Below are positions 47,889-57,900 of a DNA stretch of 64,000 nt, in pieces. The notes under the pieces were generated by a model. The model was given only the letters and a program-made list of their open reading frames with translations. It was not told the origin of the DNA and did not search any database. The position numbers and the translations under genes were made by a program. Origin of the DNA: Rhizorhabdus sp049889055 (lineage in GTDB: Bacteria; Pseudomonadota; Alphaproteobacteria; Sphingomonadales; Sphingomonadaceae); NCBI RefSeq assembly GCF_049889055.1, contig NZ_JBLTWO010000010.1, forward strand, positions 62,001 through 126,000. Direction: 5' to 3'. How positions within the stretch are numbered: the first letter of the stretch is position 1; every line of letters begins with the position of its first letter.

Positions 47889-49094
47889 ATGCCTGAAGCC
47901 TTCATCTGCGACGCGATCCGCACCCCTATCGGCCGCTACGGCGGATCGCTCTCCAGCGTCCGTGCCGACGATCTCGGCGCCGTTCCGATCCGCGCCCTGC
48001 TGGAGCGCAACCCATCGCTCGACCCGGCCGCGATCGAGGAGGTGTTCCTTGGCTGCGCCAACCAGGCGGGAGAGGATAATCGCAACGTCGCGCGGATGAG
48101 CCTGCTGCTGGCGGGCCTTCCCGCCTCGGTACCGGGCGTGACGCTCAACCGGCTGTGCGCCTCGGGCCTCGAAGCGATCGGGACAGCCGCCCGCGCAGTG
48201 CGCGCCGGAGAAATGGCGCTCGCGCTTGCCGGCGGCGTGGAGAGCATGAGCCGCGCGCCCTATGTGATGGGCAAGGCGACGACCGCCTTCGGACGATCGC
48301 AGGAAATGTTCGACACGACGATCGGCTGGCGCTTCGTCAATCCCGCGATGGACCGCCTTTATGGCAGCGAATCGATGCCCCGCACGGGCGAGAATGTCGC
48401 CGAACGGTTCGGCATAGCCCGCGCCGACCAGGACGCCTTCGCCATATGCAGCCAGCAGCGCGCCGGACGTGCGCAAGCGGAAGGCTTGTTCAAGGCCGAG
48501 ATCGTGCCGGTCGACGTCCCTGGCCGGAAGCGCGGCGAAACCGTGCGCTTTGCTAAGGACGAGCATGGCCGCCCGGACACCACGGTCGAGCAGCTGAGCC
48601 GGCTGGCACCGCTGTTCGAAGGCGGCAGCGTCACCGCCGGCAATGCATCGGGGGTCAATGACGGCGCCGCCGCGCTGATCGTCGCCGATGAGGCGACCGC
48701 CCGCGCCCAGGGCCTGACGCCCCGCGCCCGGATATTGGGCATGGCGAGTTCGGGCGTCGAGCCGCGCATCATGGGCATCGGCCCGGTCGATGCCGTCGGC
48801 AAGCTGCTCGCGCGCCTCGGCCATGGCATAGGCGATTATGACGCGATCGAACTCAACGAGGCCTTCGCCAGCCAGGCGCTGGCGGTGCTGCGCGCGCTCG
48901 GCCTTCCCGACGACGCCCCCCAGGTCAATGCGCAGGGCGGCGCAATCGCGCTCGGCCACCCGCTCGGCATGTCGGGCGCCCGGCTGGTGACGACGCTGGT
49001 GAACCAACTCGAGCGCAGCGGCGGCCGGCGCGGACTCGCCACGCTGTGCGTCGGCGTGGGCCAAGGCCTTGCCCTCGCGATCGAACGGGTCTGA
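47889..49094 (+). CDS. acetyl-CoA acyltransferase / beta-ketoadipyl-CoA thiolase-like
   Basis: A 401-residue thiolase II type enzyme cleaving 3-oxoacyl-CoA with CoA. Catalytic Cys90 lies in NRLCASGL, the histidine in GGAIALGHPLG near 352 and the second cysteine in LCVGVGQG near 387. The N-terminal AIRTPIGRYGGSLSSVRADD and GCANQAGEDNRNVARM segments closely follow the PcaF/PaaJ group, so a dicarboxyl-CoA (3-oxoadipyl-CoA like) substrate is plausible. It lies 45 bp after the ligase gene. Confidence 0.92.
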   Translation: MPEAFICDAIRTPIGRYGGSLSSVRADDLGAVPIRALLERNPSLDPAAIEEVFLGCANQAGEDNRNVARMSLLLAGLPASVPGVTLNRLCASGLEAIGTAARAVRAGEMALALAGGVESMSRAPYVMGKATTAFGRSQEMFDTTIGWRFVNPAMDRLYGSESMPRTGENVAERFGIARADQDAFAICSQQRAGRAQAEGLFKAEIVPVDVPGRKRGETVRFAKDEHGRPDTTVEQLSRLAPLFEGGSVTAGNASGVNDGAAALIVADEATARAQGLTPRARILGMASSGVEPRIMGIGPVDAVGKLLARLGHGIGDYDAIELNEAFASQALAVLRALGLPDDAPQVNAQGGAIALGHPLGMSGARLVTTLVNQLERSGGRRGLATLCVGVGQGLALAIERV

Positions 49095-49129
49095 CAGACC
49101 TCCACATATCCTGCATAGCGGAGCGCATC

Positions 49130-50224
<1,095 letters not shown>

Positions 50225-50237
50225 TGTCCTGCGGGGC

Positions 50238-50259
50238 GGGGAACGCTCCGGCGCTCCCC
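50238..50259. terminator. weak hairpin between convergent genes
   Basis: GGGGAACGC (50238-50246), TCCG loop and GCGCTCCCC (50251-50259) form a 9-bp stem with one mismatch between the stops of the Old Yellow Enzyme and SnoaL-like genes. No T-tract follows on either strand, so termination is uncertain. Confidence 0.35.
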
Positions 50260-50267
50260 ATTCCCGC

Positions 50268-50789
50268 TCAGCCGATCGAATAGACAGGATCGTCGGGCCA
50301 GCGCGATCCGATCGGCTGGCGCAAGCCGAAACGTTCGGCTTCGCTCGCGGTCGGCAGCGGCATTTCCTCGACCCAGTCGAACACCACCTGCCGCCTGAGC
50401 ACGCGCCATTCGCCGTCGCGCTCGACGAACCAGTCGAGATAGCGGCCCTTCATGTCCCACTGCTTCATCCCGCCCTCGGGCCCCGGCTGACGCTGGAAAG
50501 CCGAGAAATAGCTCTCGACCGCCGCCCCGCCCTCGCGAAACTCTATCAGGATATTGTGGATCTGGTGGATGCCGCGCTCGATGCTCGGCAGCGTGGCGAG
50601 CGCCCAGTCGATGAAGCCCTCTGCGCTCCCCTGATAGGGGCCGTGCCGGTCCTCGCCATCGGGCCAATAGGCCGACCGCAGCGCCGCCTCGTCCATCCGG
50701 TCGATCCCCCGGCAATAGCGATAGAGGCAATCGCGGATCGCTTCCCGCGCGAGCAGCTCACGGATGCTGTCTTCCAGCGAAATCGTCAT
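50268..50789 (-). CDS. SnoaL-like/NTF2-fold protein
   Basis: A 173-residue cone-fold protein of the SnoaL_4 type (LLAREAIRDCLYRYCRGIDR, ALRSAYWPDGEDRHG, HQIHNILIEF). Members act as small isomerases, cyclases, dehydratases or dioxygenase small-subunit relatives, often in steroid, aromatic or terpenoid catabolism. Its start overlaps the stop of the upstream acyl-CoA dehydrogenase (ATGA), so it is co-translated with it. The reaction is unknown. Confidence 0.85.
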   Translation of the reverse strand: MTISLEDSIRELLAREAIRDCLYRYCRGIDRMDEAALRSAYWPDGEDRHGPYQGSAEGFIDWALATLPSIERGIHQIHNILIEFREGGAAVESYFSAFQRQPGPEGGMKQWDMKGRYLDWFVERDGEWRVLRRQVVFDWVEEMPLPTASEAERFGLRQPIGSRWPDDPVYSIG

Positions 50790-51898
50790 GCCGCGAACCT
50801 TCCCCGATGAAAATCGATCGAACCATGGGCCTGCGCCAGCATCATCTGGCGCTTCAGATGATGGCTGACGATAAGTTCATCGCTGAACCCGACGCCGCCA
50901 TGGAGCTGCACCGCCTGCTGCCCGACATAGATGCCGCATTCCCCGACGCGCACCCGCGCCGCCGCGACAGCCCGCTGCCATTCCTGGGCGCCGAGATGGT
51001 GGTTTAGCGTTCCATGCAGCATCATCGCGCGAGCTTCCTCGCAAGCGATGACCATGTCCACCATGCGATGCTGAAGGACCTGGAACGACCCGATCGGCTT
51101 GCCGAACTGGTGCCGGGTGCGCAGATAGTCGAGCGTGATCGCCGACAGGCTCTCCATCGACCCCGTGGCCTCGGCCAGATAGGCGCAGGACGCCCGCGCC
51201 ACCGCAGCCTCGATCACCGGTAACGCCTGGTCCCGATCGCCGATCAGCACCGCATCACGCACGTCGTTCAATTCGATCCGGGCGTGACGATGGCCGTCGA
51301 TCGCGCGGAAGCGGTGGACGGTCAGACCGGGCGCCGAGGCCGGAACGAGGAACAGGCTGATCCCCTCGCGCTCGGCGACGCCGCCTGCGGTGCGCGCCGA
51401 GATCAGGAACCAGCCGGCATCGGCCCCGTCCTCGACATGGCATTTGGCGCCGGACAGGACATGGCCCCCCTCGGCCGACCGCGCGGCGAGCGCCACCCGG
51501 TGCAGGTCGTAACCACCATCGGCCTCCAGCAGGCCGGCCGCCACGATCGCCTCGCCCGCGCCGATCGCTGCGAGCAGCTCGCTCGCGGCATCACCGGCGC
51601 CTTCGAGCAGAGCGGGCGCGAGCACGCAGGAGGTGACGAAGGGCGACGGCACGAGATGGCGCCCGAGCGACTCCTGCAGCGCCATCACCTCGACCAGACC
51701 GCCACCGAGACCGCCCTGGTCCTCGGCGATCGGCAGCAACAGCCAGCCGAGTTCGGCCATCATTGACCAGGTCCGTCGCACCCCCGCTTCGCCCTCGGCG
51801 AGCAGCTTCAGCCGGTCGGTCGCGGGGAAATTGTCGAGACCGAAACGATCCGCGCTTTCGAGCAGCATCCGCTGCTCGTCCGAATAGAGAAAGTCCAC
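50786..51898 (-). CDS. acyl-CoA dehydrogenase family protein, small partner type
   Basis: A 370-residue acyl-CoA dehydrogenase-like protein with the GTG start at 51898, GGAGG seven nt upstream. The N- and C-domains are recognisable (GLGGGLVEVMALQESLG; RTRHQFGKPIGSFQ; AVQLHGGVGFSDE) but the C-terminal EGT glutamate motif is missing (AQAHGSIDF at that place). It lies 11 bp after another acyl-CoA dehydrogenase. Such adjacent pairs form alpha2beta2 enzymes in steroid side-chain degradation (ChsE1/ChsE2 type), which fits the sequence style. It may be inactive alone. Confidence 0.87.
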   Translation of the reverse strand: MDFLYSDEQRMLLESADRFGLDNFPATDRLKLLAEGEAGVRRTWSMMAELGWLLLPIAEDQGGLGGGLVEVMALQESLGRHLVPSPFVTSCVLAPALLEGAGDAASELLAAIGAGEAIVAAGLLEADGGYDLHRVALAARSAEGGHVLSGAKCHVEDGADAGWFLISARTAGGVAEREGISLFLVPASAPGLTVHRFRAIDGHRHARIELNDVRDAVLIGDRDQALPVIEAAVARASCAYLAEATGSMESLSAITLDYLRTRHQFGKPIGSFQVLQHRMVDMVIACEEARAMMLHGTLNHHLGAQEWQRAVAAARVRVGECGIYVGQQAVQLHGGVGFSDELIVSHHLKRQMMLAQAHGSIDFHRGRFAA

Positions 51899-51909
51899 CG
51901 AACGACCTC

Positions 51910-53088
51910 CTAGAGCCGCAGCGCGCGCTGGGCGATGATGTTGTGCTGGATCTCGCTCGACCCGCCATAGATCGACGTCACGCGCGCATAGAGCGCGCCC
52001 TGCATCGCATAGGGCATGTCGGCGGGAACGCCGGCCTCGCCAAGCGGTGCAAAATGGGCGGCCTCGGGGCCGAGCGCGCCGATCCACAGTGCCGTGCCCT
52101 GCTGCGTCAGCTGCGACCAACGCAGCTTGACCATCGATCCGCGCGGTCCGGAATCGACCCCGGCGCTGGCATCGGCCATCAACCGCAGGATCATCGTCTG
52201 GAGCGCGATCACTTCGATCTCGAACTGGGCGAGCTTGCTGCGGAAACCCGGCTGGTCGATCAGGCGCACCCCACCGATCGTCCGGCGGCTCGCCGCTTCC
52301 TTGATGCCGCGGATCGTCTGGGTCAGGAAGATCGCAACCGAGGCGGTGACCATGCGCTCGCGGTCGAGCAGAACCTTGCCATATTCCCAGCCGCGCCCTT
52401 CCTCGCCAACCAGATTGCCGACCGGCACGCGCACATCGTCGAGGAACATCTCGTTGGTGTGATGCTTCTCGTCCATCGTCGCGACGGGGCGAACGGTTAT
52501 GCCCGGCGTCTTCATGTCGAGCAGCAGCAGCGAAATGCCCTGCTGGCGCTTGGGTTCGTCGGAGGTCCGCGCCAGGACGAAGACGTGCGACGCGACATGG
52601 GCGTAGCTGGTCCAGGCCTTCTGCCCGTTGAGGACATAATGATCGCCATCGCGGACGGCGCGGGTGCGCAGCGCAGCGAGGTCGGACCCGGCGCCGGGCT
52701 CGGAATAGCCCTGGCACCACCAGTCGTCGGCATTGATGATGCGCGGCAGGTAGCGGTCCTTCAGCTCCTGGCTGCCATAAGTGAAGATGATCGGACCGAT
52801 CAGCTCCAGCCCCTGGTGGAACTGCGCGGGCGCATCGGCGTCAGCGGCTTCCTTCCAGAAGATATATTGCTGGACGGGTGACCAGCCGGTCCCGCCATAT
52901 TCGGCCGGCCAGGTCGGCGCCCCCCAGCCCCGCGCGGCGAGGCGTTTCTGATAGGCGGTCAGTTCCTCGGGGCTCAGTCGCAGACCCGCCCTGACACGGG
53001 TGCGCCATTCCTCGGGGATGCTGTCGGCAAAAAAGGCCCGCACCTCTTCCTGAAAGGCGCGGTCGGATGCATCGAGTTCCAGCTTCAT
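51910..53088 (-). CDS. acyl-CoA dehydrogenase family protein, large partner type
   Basis: A 392-residue FAD-type enzyme resembling FadE proteins that act on bulky or branched CoA esters: FWKEAADADAPAQFHQG, YSEPGAGSDLAALRT, WTSYAHVASH, and C-terminal SIYGGSSEIQHNIIAQRALR. At the usual catalytic Glu position the motif reads YGGSS, so the base must lie elsewhere in this subfamily. It probably pairs with the next gene downstream as a heteromeric enzyme. It lies 78 bp after the SMP-30 gene on the same strand, so it may belong to that unit or have its own promoter. Confidence 0.9.
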   Translation of the reverse strand: MKLELDASDRAFQEEVRAFFADSIPEEWRTRVRAGLRLSPEELTAYQKRLAARGWGAPTWPAEYGGTGWSPVQQYIFWKEAADADAPAQFHQGLELIGPIIFTYGSQELKDRYLPRIINADDWWCQGYSEPGAGSDLAALRTRAVRDGDHYVLNGQKAWTSYAHVASHVFVLARTSDEPKRQQGISLLLLDMKTPGITVRPVATMDEKHHTNEMFLDDVRVPVGNLVGEEGRGWEYGKVLLDRERMVTASVAIFLTQTIRGIKEAASRRTIGGVRLIDQPGFRSKLAQFEIEVIALQTMILRLMADASAGVDSGPRGSMVKLRWSQLTQQGTALWIGALGPEAAHFAPLGEAGVPADMPYAMQGALYARVTSIYGGSSEIQHNIIAQRALRL

Positions 53089-53166
53089 TCCATCTGCCCT
53101 GTATTGAACGGCAGACGCTAATGCGTCGGCCGCCCCGATCGGCAGGGGAAGTGCGTCCGGCGGTGA

Positions 53167-54054
53167 TTAATCCCGGATGTGATCGGGCGTCGCGAAGCGC
53201 GCTTCAGCGATACCGCGCGCACCGCAATCACGGATCGCCAGGATGCGGCCGCCGTCGGCATGGTCGGTGACGAGATGCCGGCCCGAATCGCCGATGCTGG
53301 TGACGAAGAGAATGTCGAGGTCGGGCCCGCCGAAGGCCGGGCAGGAGGGGAAAGGCATAGGCACCTCGATCCGGCGCAGCAGCGCGCCGTTCGGCGACAC
53401 GCAGGCGATTGCCTGGTCGAGGACCAGCGCGATCCACAGATTGCCGTCGGCGTCGATCGTGGCGCCATCGGGCGCCTTGCCGATGCCGTCCAGCATGATG
53501 CGCCCGACGGTCTCGCCGACCACGCCGGTTGCGGCGTCGTACCGATGCCGGCGGATGAAACCGTCGAGGCTGTCGGCGAAGAATATCTCTCTGCCGTCGG
53601 GCGAGAAGCAGATCGCGTTGCCGATCCGTATTCCATCGGCCAGTGCGACCGGCAAGGCGTCGCATCCCAGCCGCCAGAACCGTCCGGTAGAGACGTCGTC
53701 GAGCTGCGTCTCTCCGCAGAAGAAGAAGCGGCCCTGGCGATCGAGCTTGCCGTCGTTCAAGCGGGTAGACCCCGACGGACGCGCAAGGGCAGCGAGTTCG
53801 CGGACAGAGCCGTCCGCCGCGTCCACCAGGCAGAAGCGATCGGCGAAGGCGACGAGCAGGCCATCTTCGGCCAGCGCGATGCTGCCGGGAAGTTCGGCAT
53901 AGTCCCGGCGCGAGAGCAGCGTGCCGTCGGGCTTTGCGGCGAAGATCGCCATGGCGCGCGCGTCGACCCACCAGAGGCACTGGTTGCGTGCATCCCACAA
54001 GGGGCTCTCGCCCAGCTTGCAGCGGTGCTCGCCCAGAAATGCGATGTCGGCCAT
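53167..54054 (-). CDS. SMP-30/gluconolactonase family protein
   Basis: A 295-residue six-bladed beta-propeller likely to hydrolyse a lactone. The family metal ligands are in place: Glu16 (KLGESPLWD), Asn146 (GNAICFSPDG) and Asp196 (APDGATID), with Asn100 (RLNDGKLD) at the substrate site. In this cluster a lactonase could act after a Baeyer-Villiger oxidation, and a BVMO-like gene is present at the right edge. A candidate operator lies 82 bp upstream of its ATG. Sugar lactone metabolism is the alternative role. Confidence 0.9.
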   Translation of the reverse strand: MADIAFLGEHRCKLGESPLWDARNQCLWWVDARAMAIFAAKPDGTLLSRRDYAELPGSIALAEDGLLVAFADRFCLVDAADGSVRELAALARPSGSTRLNDGKLDRQGRFFFCGETQLDDVSTGRFWRLGCDALPVALADGIRIGNAICFSPDGREIFFADSLDGFIRRHRYDAATGVVGETVGRIMLDGIGKAPDGATIDADGNLWIALVLDQAIACVSPNGALLRRIEVPMPFPSCPAFGGPDLDILFVTSIGDSGRHLVTDHADGGRILAIRDCGARGIAEARFATPDHIRD

Positions 54055-54135
54055 GATGCCCTGTCCTCTCCTATCGAACGGATATTCTAGGCAGAGCCTG
54101 GCGCGCTCCGTTCGCGGATCGCTCCGGCGCGCGCA

Positions 54136-54153
54136 CTATCACGTCTGCGATGG
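54136..54153. promoter_or_regulatory. candidate operator site 3
   Basis: CTATCACGTCTGCGATGG, 82 bp upstream of the SMP-30 start and 16 bp past the end of the IclR gene. It shares 14 of 18 bases with site 2 and is an imperfect palindrome (arms ATCACG and TGCGAT). Confidence 0.55.
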
Positions 54154-54168
54154 CGGTCGGCCCGGCGA

Positions 54169-54951
54169 TCAGTCGTCGTCGCCCTCGGGCATGGGCGACG
54201 GGGCGAAGGCGCCCTGTTCGAACTCGGCGATGATGTCGCGCATGATCGAAACGATGCGATCGCGATTGTCGTCGATCCGTTCGGCAAATCCCCCCACCCC
54301 GATCGCCAGCGGGATACCGTAGAGATCCGCGTCGAGCGGCATCGCGATCGACGAGACTTCCATTGTAGGCCGGTGGGGCACATGCGAGTAGCCGAGCACC
54401 CGAACCCGGCCGATCTGCTGCATCAACTCGGTCAGCGACACCCGTTCGCTGTCGTCGGTCGCATAAGCGTTGGAATAGCGGCGCAGCTTGTCGATCTTTG
54501 CGTCGTCCATCCGCGACATCATCGCGATCCCCGAGGAGGAATCGACCAGCTTGCGCATCGCCCCCACGCGTGGCGCCATCTTATACTCGTGCGAGGGCGT
54601 GAGCAGGATGACGTACTGGATGAAAAGGTCGTTCTGGGTCACCAGCGCGACGGTCTCGTCGGTCCGGCGCTGCAACTCGCTGATCATCTCGCGATAGCCG
54701 CCGGACGCCTGGATATAACCGGGCAGCCAGCTGCCGAGATGCGAGAAGCGGGTGGTCGGCAGGTAGGTGCGCGTCTCGCGATTATAATTAAGATAGCCGG
54801 CGCCCACCATGCTCTTGAGCAATTGGGTGGTGCTCGACTGGGGATAGCCGAGCGTGGTGTGTATCTCGTGCAACGGCAGCGGCGTGCGGCGCTCCGCGAA
54901 GAGCTCCATGATCTCGAACGTCCGCAGCGCGGACTTGACGCCAGCCAGCAT
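54169..54951 (-). CDS. IclR-family transcriptional regulator
   Basis: A 260-residue regulator: N-terminal winged helix-turn-helix (about 10-65; FEIMELFAERRTPLPLHEIH then SSTTQLLKSMVGAGYL) and a C-terminal GAF-like effector domain. It is the only transcription factor seen in the window and sits inside the catabolic island, so it is the first candidate to bind the repeated palindromes found in the island's promoters. It lies 58 bp downstream of the ligase/SDR unit on the same strand and may be its last gene, giving feedback control. IclR members commonly regulate aromatic and other catabolic pathways. Confidence 0.92.
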   Translation of the reverse strand: MLAGVKSALRTFEIMELFAERRTPLPLHEIHTTLGYPQSSTTQLLKSMVGAGYLNYNRETRTYLPTTRFSHLGSWLPGYIQASGGYREMISELQRRTDETVALVTQNDLFIQYVILLTPSHEYKMAPRVGAMRKLVDSSSGIAMMSRMDDAKIDKLRRYSNAYATDDSERVSLTELMQQIGRVRVLGYSHVPHRPTMEVSSIAMPLDADLYGIPLAIGVGGFAERIDDNRDRIVSIMRDIIAEFEQGAFAPSPMPEGDDD

Positions 54952-55009
54952 AGCCTATCCCTGCGCGCGTCACCGTGCCGAAGCGGTGCGCATCGTTGGG
55001 ACCGTCCTA

Positions 55010-55540
55010 CTACCGCCGCCGGGCCTTGGTCATCCTCAAATTGGCGCCGCCGTCGAAGGGCAGGACATGGCCGTTGATGCCGCCCGCAGACAGCAGCGCG
55101 GCGCCCAGTTGCGCGGCCTGCCCGATCCAGCCGTCCGGCAGGCGCGTCCTGTCTCTCGGAAAGGCGATTATGTTGACGACCAGGCCTGCCTGCATTCGCT
55201 CCAGCACGAGCGAGCGCATAAGCCCGATCGCGAAACCCGCCAGCGCTGCAGCGGGCACCGCGTGCCACTCTCCCAGATGATCCACCGAACCCAGCAACAG
55301 GACGCTGGTCCGCTCTGGCGGAAGCGAATGCAGATGATCCGTCAAATCGAGCGCGGGCGTCAGAAAACCCTGCTCGAAATCGGCATCGGAAAGGTCGAGG
55401 AAGGGCGTCCCGCTACGGGGTGAAGTGGCATCCACCAGCACGCTGCGCTCCGCGACCTCGGGCGACAGCAGTGCGGCCATGGCCTGGTGCATGTCCGCAA
55501 GAAAACTGGTCGCGCCGAGCGCCAGCAGGCTGTGTGTCAT
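55010..55540 (-). CDS. degenerate short-chain dehydrogenase-like protein
   Basis: A 176-residue SDR-related protein without a working active site. It begins MTHSLLALG with no TGxxxGxG cofactor motif, and the catalytic Tyr-x3-Lys region reads WHAVPAAALAG (about 92-102) after a retained serine (LLGSVDHLG). The C-terminus keeps the SDR-like GHVLPFDGG. It is shorter than the usual 250 residues. It follows an intact SDR by 11 bp. Heteromeric SDRs with one inactive subunit exist, such as BbsC/BbsD of toluene catabolism, and this pair could be similar. A decaying gene is the alternative. Confidence 0.7.
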   Translation of the reverse strand: MTHSLLALGATSFLADMHQAMAALLSPEVAERSVLVDATSPRSGTPFLDLSDADFEQGFLTPALDLTDHLHSLPPERTSVLLLGSVDHLGEWHAVPAAALAGFAIGLMRSLVLERMQAGLVVNIIAFPRDRTRLPDGWIGQAAQLGAALLSAGGINGHVLPFDGGANLRMTKARRR

Positions 55541-55551
55541 GATCGGTCCCG

Positions 55552-56280
55552 TCAGAGTGGCTCGACGCCGAGCGATTTGCCGCCATCGACGAGAATCACT
55601 TGCCCGCTCAGCTTTCGCCCGTCCTCGGACGCCAGATAGGCGACCGCCGATGCGATCGAGCGCGGTGCGAGCGGGGAGCCGCTCGGCTCGAGTGCGGTCA
55701 GCTGAGCCCGCATCGCGTCGGTGAAGTCGGCGATCATGCGCGTTTCGACCATGCCGGGGGCCACCGCGTTGACCGCGATCTTCCGCCAGCGCAGCTCGAC
55801 AGCCATCGCCCGGGTCATTGCGACCACCGCAGTCTTCGATGCGACATAATGGGCCGCGCCTGCCCCGCCGAGATAGCCGCGCGACGCGATGTTGACGATC
55901 GCCCCGCCCGCCATCCGCCTGGCCGCCTCCTGCGCCACCACGAAGCTGCCATGGACATTCACCCGCAGCATGCGGTCGAAATCCGTGCGGCGGAGTTGTG
56001 CGAAGGGCAGCAGTTCGGCGGCGATGCCGGCATTGTTGACGATCAGGTCTAGCCTGTCGAAGGCCGCAATCGCGTCCGCGACCGCCGCGCGATCGGTTAT
56101 GTCGACAGCGCGGCCGGCGATGTCGAAGCCCTCTCTCACCGCTTCGGCCGCAGCTGCGGCTACCTCCGCCGCATCGCGATCGAACATGGTGACCGACCAG
56201 CCCTGCCCTGCGAGCATCCGCGCGACGGCATTGCCGATCCCGCGCGCGCCGCCGGTCACGATTGCCTGAGGCCGTGCCAT
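55552..56280 (-). CDS. short-chain dehydrogenase/reductase
   Basis: A 242-residue classical SDR: TGGARGIGNA (9-18), NNAG (82-85), catalytic Ser133, Tyr145 and Lys149 (HYVASK), and GQVILVDGG near the end. Likely oxidises a secondary alcohol or a 3-hydroxyacyl-CoA with NAD(P). It lies 3 bp after the acyl-CoA ligase gene and 11 bp before the degenerate SDR, in one minus-strand operon. Confidence 0.9.
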   Translation of the reverse strand: MARPQAIVTGGARGIGNAVARMLAGQGWSVTMFDRDAAEVAAAAAEAVREGFDIAGRAVDITDRAAVADAIAAFDRLDLIVNNAGIAAELLPFAQLRRTDFDRMLRVNVHGSFVVAQEAARRMAGGAIVNIASRGYLGGAGAAHYVASKTAVVAMTRAMAVELRWRKIAVNAVAPGMVETRMIADFTDAMRAQLTALEPSGSPLAPRSIASAVAYLASEDGRKLSGQVILVDGGKSLGVEPL

Positions 56281-56283
56281 CGG

Positions 56284-57888
56284 TCAGTTCAGCGGGTCGG
56301 CGGCGAGGATCGGGCCGAGCTGGTCGAGCGCGCGCCGATAATCGGCCTTGCCGCTTGCGTGGCGCGGCATCTCGGCCACCTCGATCAGGCGACGCGGCAG
56401 CTTGTAGCGCGCCAGGTCGGTTTCGAGCGCCGCGCGGACGGTATCGCGATCGAAGCCGCTGCTGGTCCGGACGAGTGCCACGACCGCCTTGCCCCAGCGC
56501 TCGTCGGGAACCCCGACCACCATCGCATCCTCGATCCCCGGTGCCCGCTTGAGCGCCTCCTCGACCTCTTCGACGAAGATCTTCTCGCCTCCGCTGTTGA
56601 TGCAGAGATTGCCCCGCCCGACCAGCCGGATCAGCCCGTCGGGCATCCGTTCGGCAATGTCGCCCGGCACGGCATAGCGTTCCCCGTCGATCACCGGATA
56701 GGTCGCGGCGGTCTTGTCCGGATCGCCATAATAGCCCTTGGCGAACGGGGCCCGGCGCGCGAGCCAGCCCTCGCCCGGCACGCCATCGGGCAGCGGTTTG
56801 CCGCTCTCGACATCGATGATCACGGTCTGGCGGCCCGGCTCGAAGAAGCCGGTCGGGGTTTCCTGGGTCGCGGTGGTCACCGCATAGCCGAGGCCCGAGG
56901 CTTCGGAGGCACCGAGAATGTCGACCAGCACAATCTGCGGGATCAGGCGGACCAGCTCCTGCTTGACCTCGCGGCTCCACATCAGCCCCGCCGATGAGAT
57001 CACCCGCATAGAAGCGAGCGACCATCGGCCGGGATGGGCAGCGAGCGCCTGCGCCATAGGACGGGCGAAAACATCACCGACGATCAGGACGCGAGTGACC
57101 TGCCAGCGGTCGACGACGTCCCACAGTTCCTCGGCGTCGAAGCGATCCTTTGCCAGGAGCAGCGCCGTGCCGCCCATGATCAGTTCCGCCATGCAGCTGT
57201 TGAGGCCAGCGCCGTGCATCAGCGGGCAAGCCGGCAACACCCGCCCCGGCGCCACATTGTTCGCGACCTGGCTGATATGGTCGTCCATCGACAGTATCGC
57301 CGTCTTAATTACCGGCGATTCGAGCTGAACGCGACGCGCATCGGCGGCGCGCCACATAACGCCCTTGGGCTTGCCCGTCGTGCCGCCTGTGTAGAGCAGA
57401 TAGCCGTCATCGGGTGATCGCGCGACGTCCAGTGGCGAGCCGTCACCTTCCTCGACCATTGCGCCATAGTCGCCGCTGCCGTCGATCTGGACCGACAGCA
57501 ACAGATGATCGAGGCGTCCATCGATCGGCGCGACGACCGGCGCGAATTCCGCCTGGTAGAACAGCGCCGCCGCCGTGCAGTCGGCCAGGACATACTCGAT
57601 CTCTGACGTGGTGTAGCGATAGTTGATGTTGACGTGCGTCAGCCGCGCCTTGAACGCAGCGCAGGAAATCTCGATGAACTCGGGAATATTCCGCGCCATG
57701 ATGGCAACGCGGTCACCCGTCTGCAATCCGCCCGACAGCATCGCACGGGCCAGCCGGTTGGTGCGAGCATCGAACTCGCCCCAGGTGATGACGCGGTCGC
57801 CATGGATGATCGCCGGCCGATCGGCCGGTACGACCGATGCGGTTGCGTCCAGCAGATCACCGAAGTTCCAGTCGCTCGCCCAGCCCAT
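56284..57888 (-). CDS. acyl-CoA synthetase (AMP-forming), FadD-like
   Basis: A 534-residue ligase of the ANL superfamily: MGWASDWNFGDLLDA start, P-loop YTGGTTGKPKGVMW (166-179), ACPLMHGAGLNS, GASEASGLGYAV in place of the usual TE motif, GRGNLCINSGGEKIF, and the C-terminal lysine in HASGKADYRR. The MxxxNxGDLxDA-like opening resembles ligases that activate bulky steroid or terpenoid acids (FadD17/19 group). It lies 12 bp after the enoyl-CoA hydratase in the operon. Substrate not determined. Confidence 0.92.
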   Translation of the reverse strand: MGWASDWNFGDLLDATASVVPADRPAIIHGDRVITWGEFDARTNRLARAMLSGGLQTGDRVAIMARNIPEFIEISCAAFKARLTHVNINYRYTTSEIEYVLADCTAAALFYQAEFAPVVAPIDGRLDHLLLSVQIDGSGDYGAMVEEGDGSPLDVARSPDDGYLLYTGGTTGKPKGVMWRAADARRVQLESPVIKTAILSMDDHISQVANNVAPGRVLPACPLMHGAGLNSCMAELIMGGTALLLAKDRFDAEELWDVVDRWQVTRVLIVGDVFARPMAQALAAHPGRWSLASMRVISSAGLMWSREVKQELVRLIPQIVLVDILGASEASGLGYAVTTATQETPTGFFEPGRQTVIIDVESGKPLPDGVPGEGWLARRAPFAKGYYGDPDKTAATYPVIDGERYAVPGDIAERMPDGLIRLVGRGNLCINSGGEKIFVEEVEEALKRAPGIEDAMVVGVPDERWGKAVVALVRTSSGFDRDTVRAALETDLARYKLPRRLIEVAEMPRHASGKADYRRALDQLGPILAADPLN

Positions 57889-57900
57889 GGCCCGCGCCCC

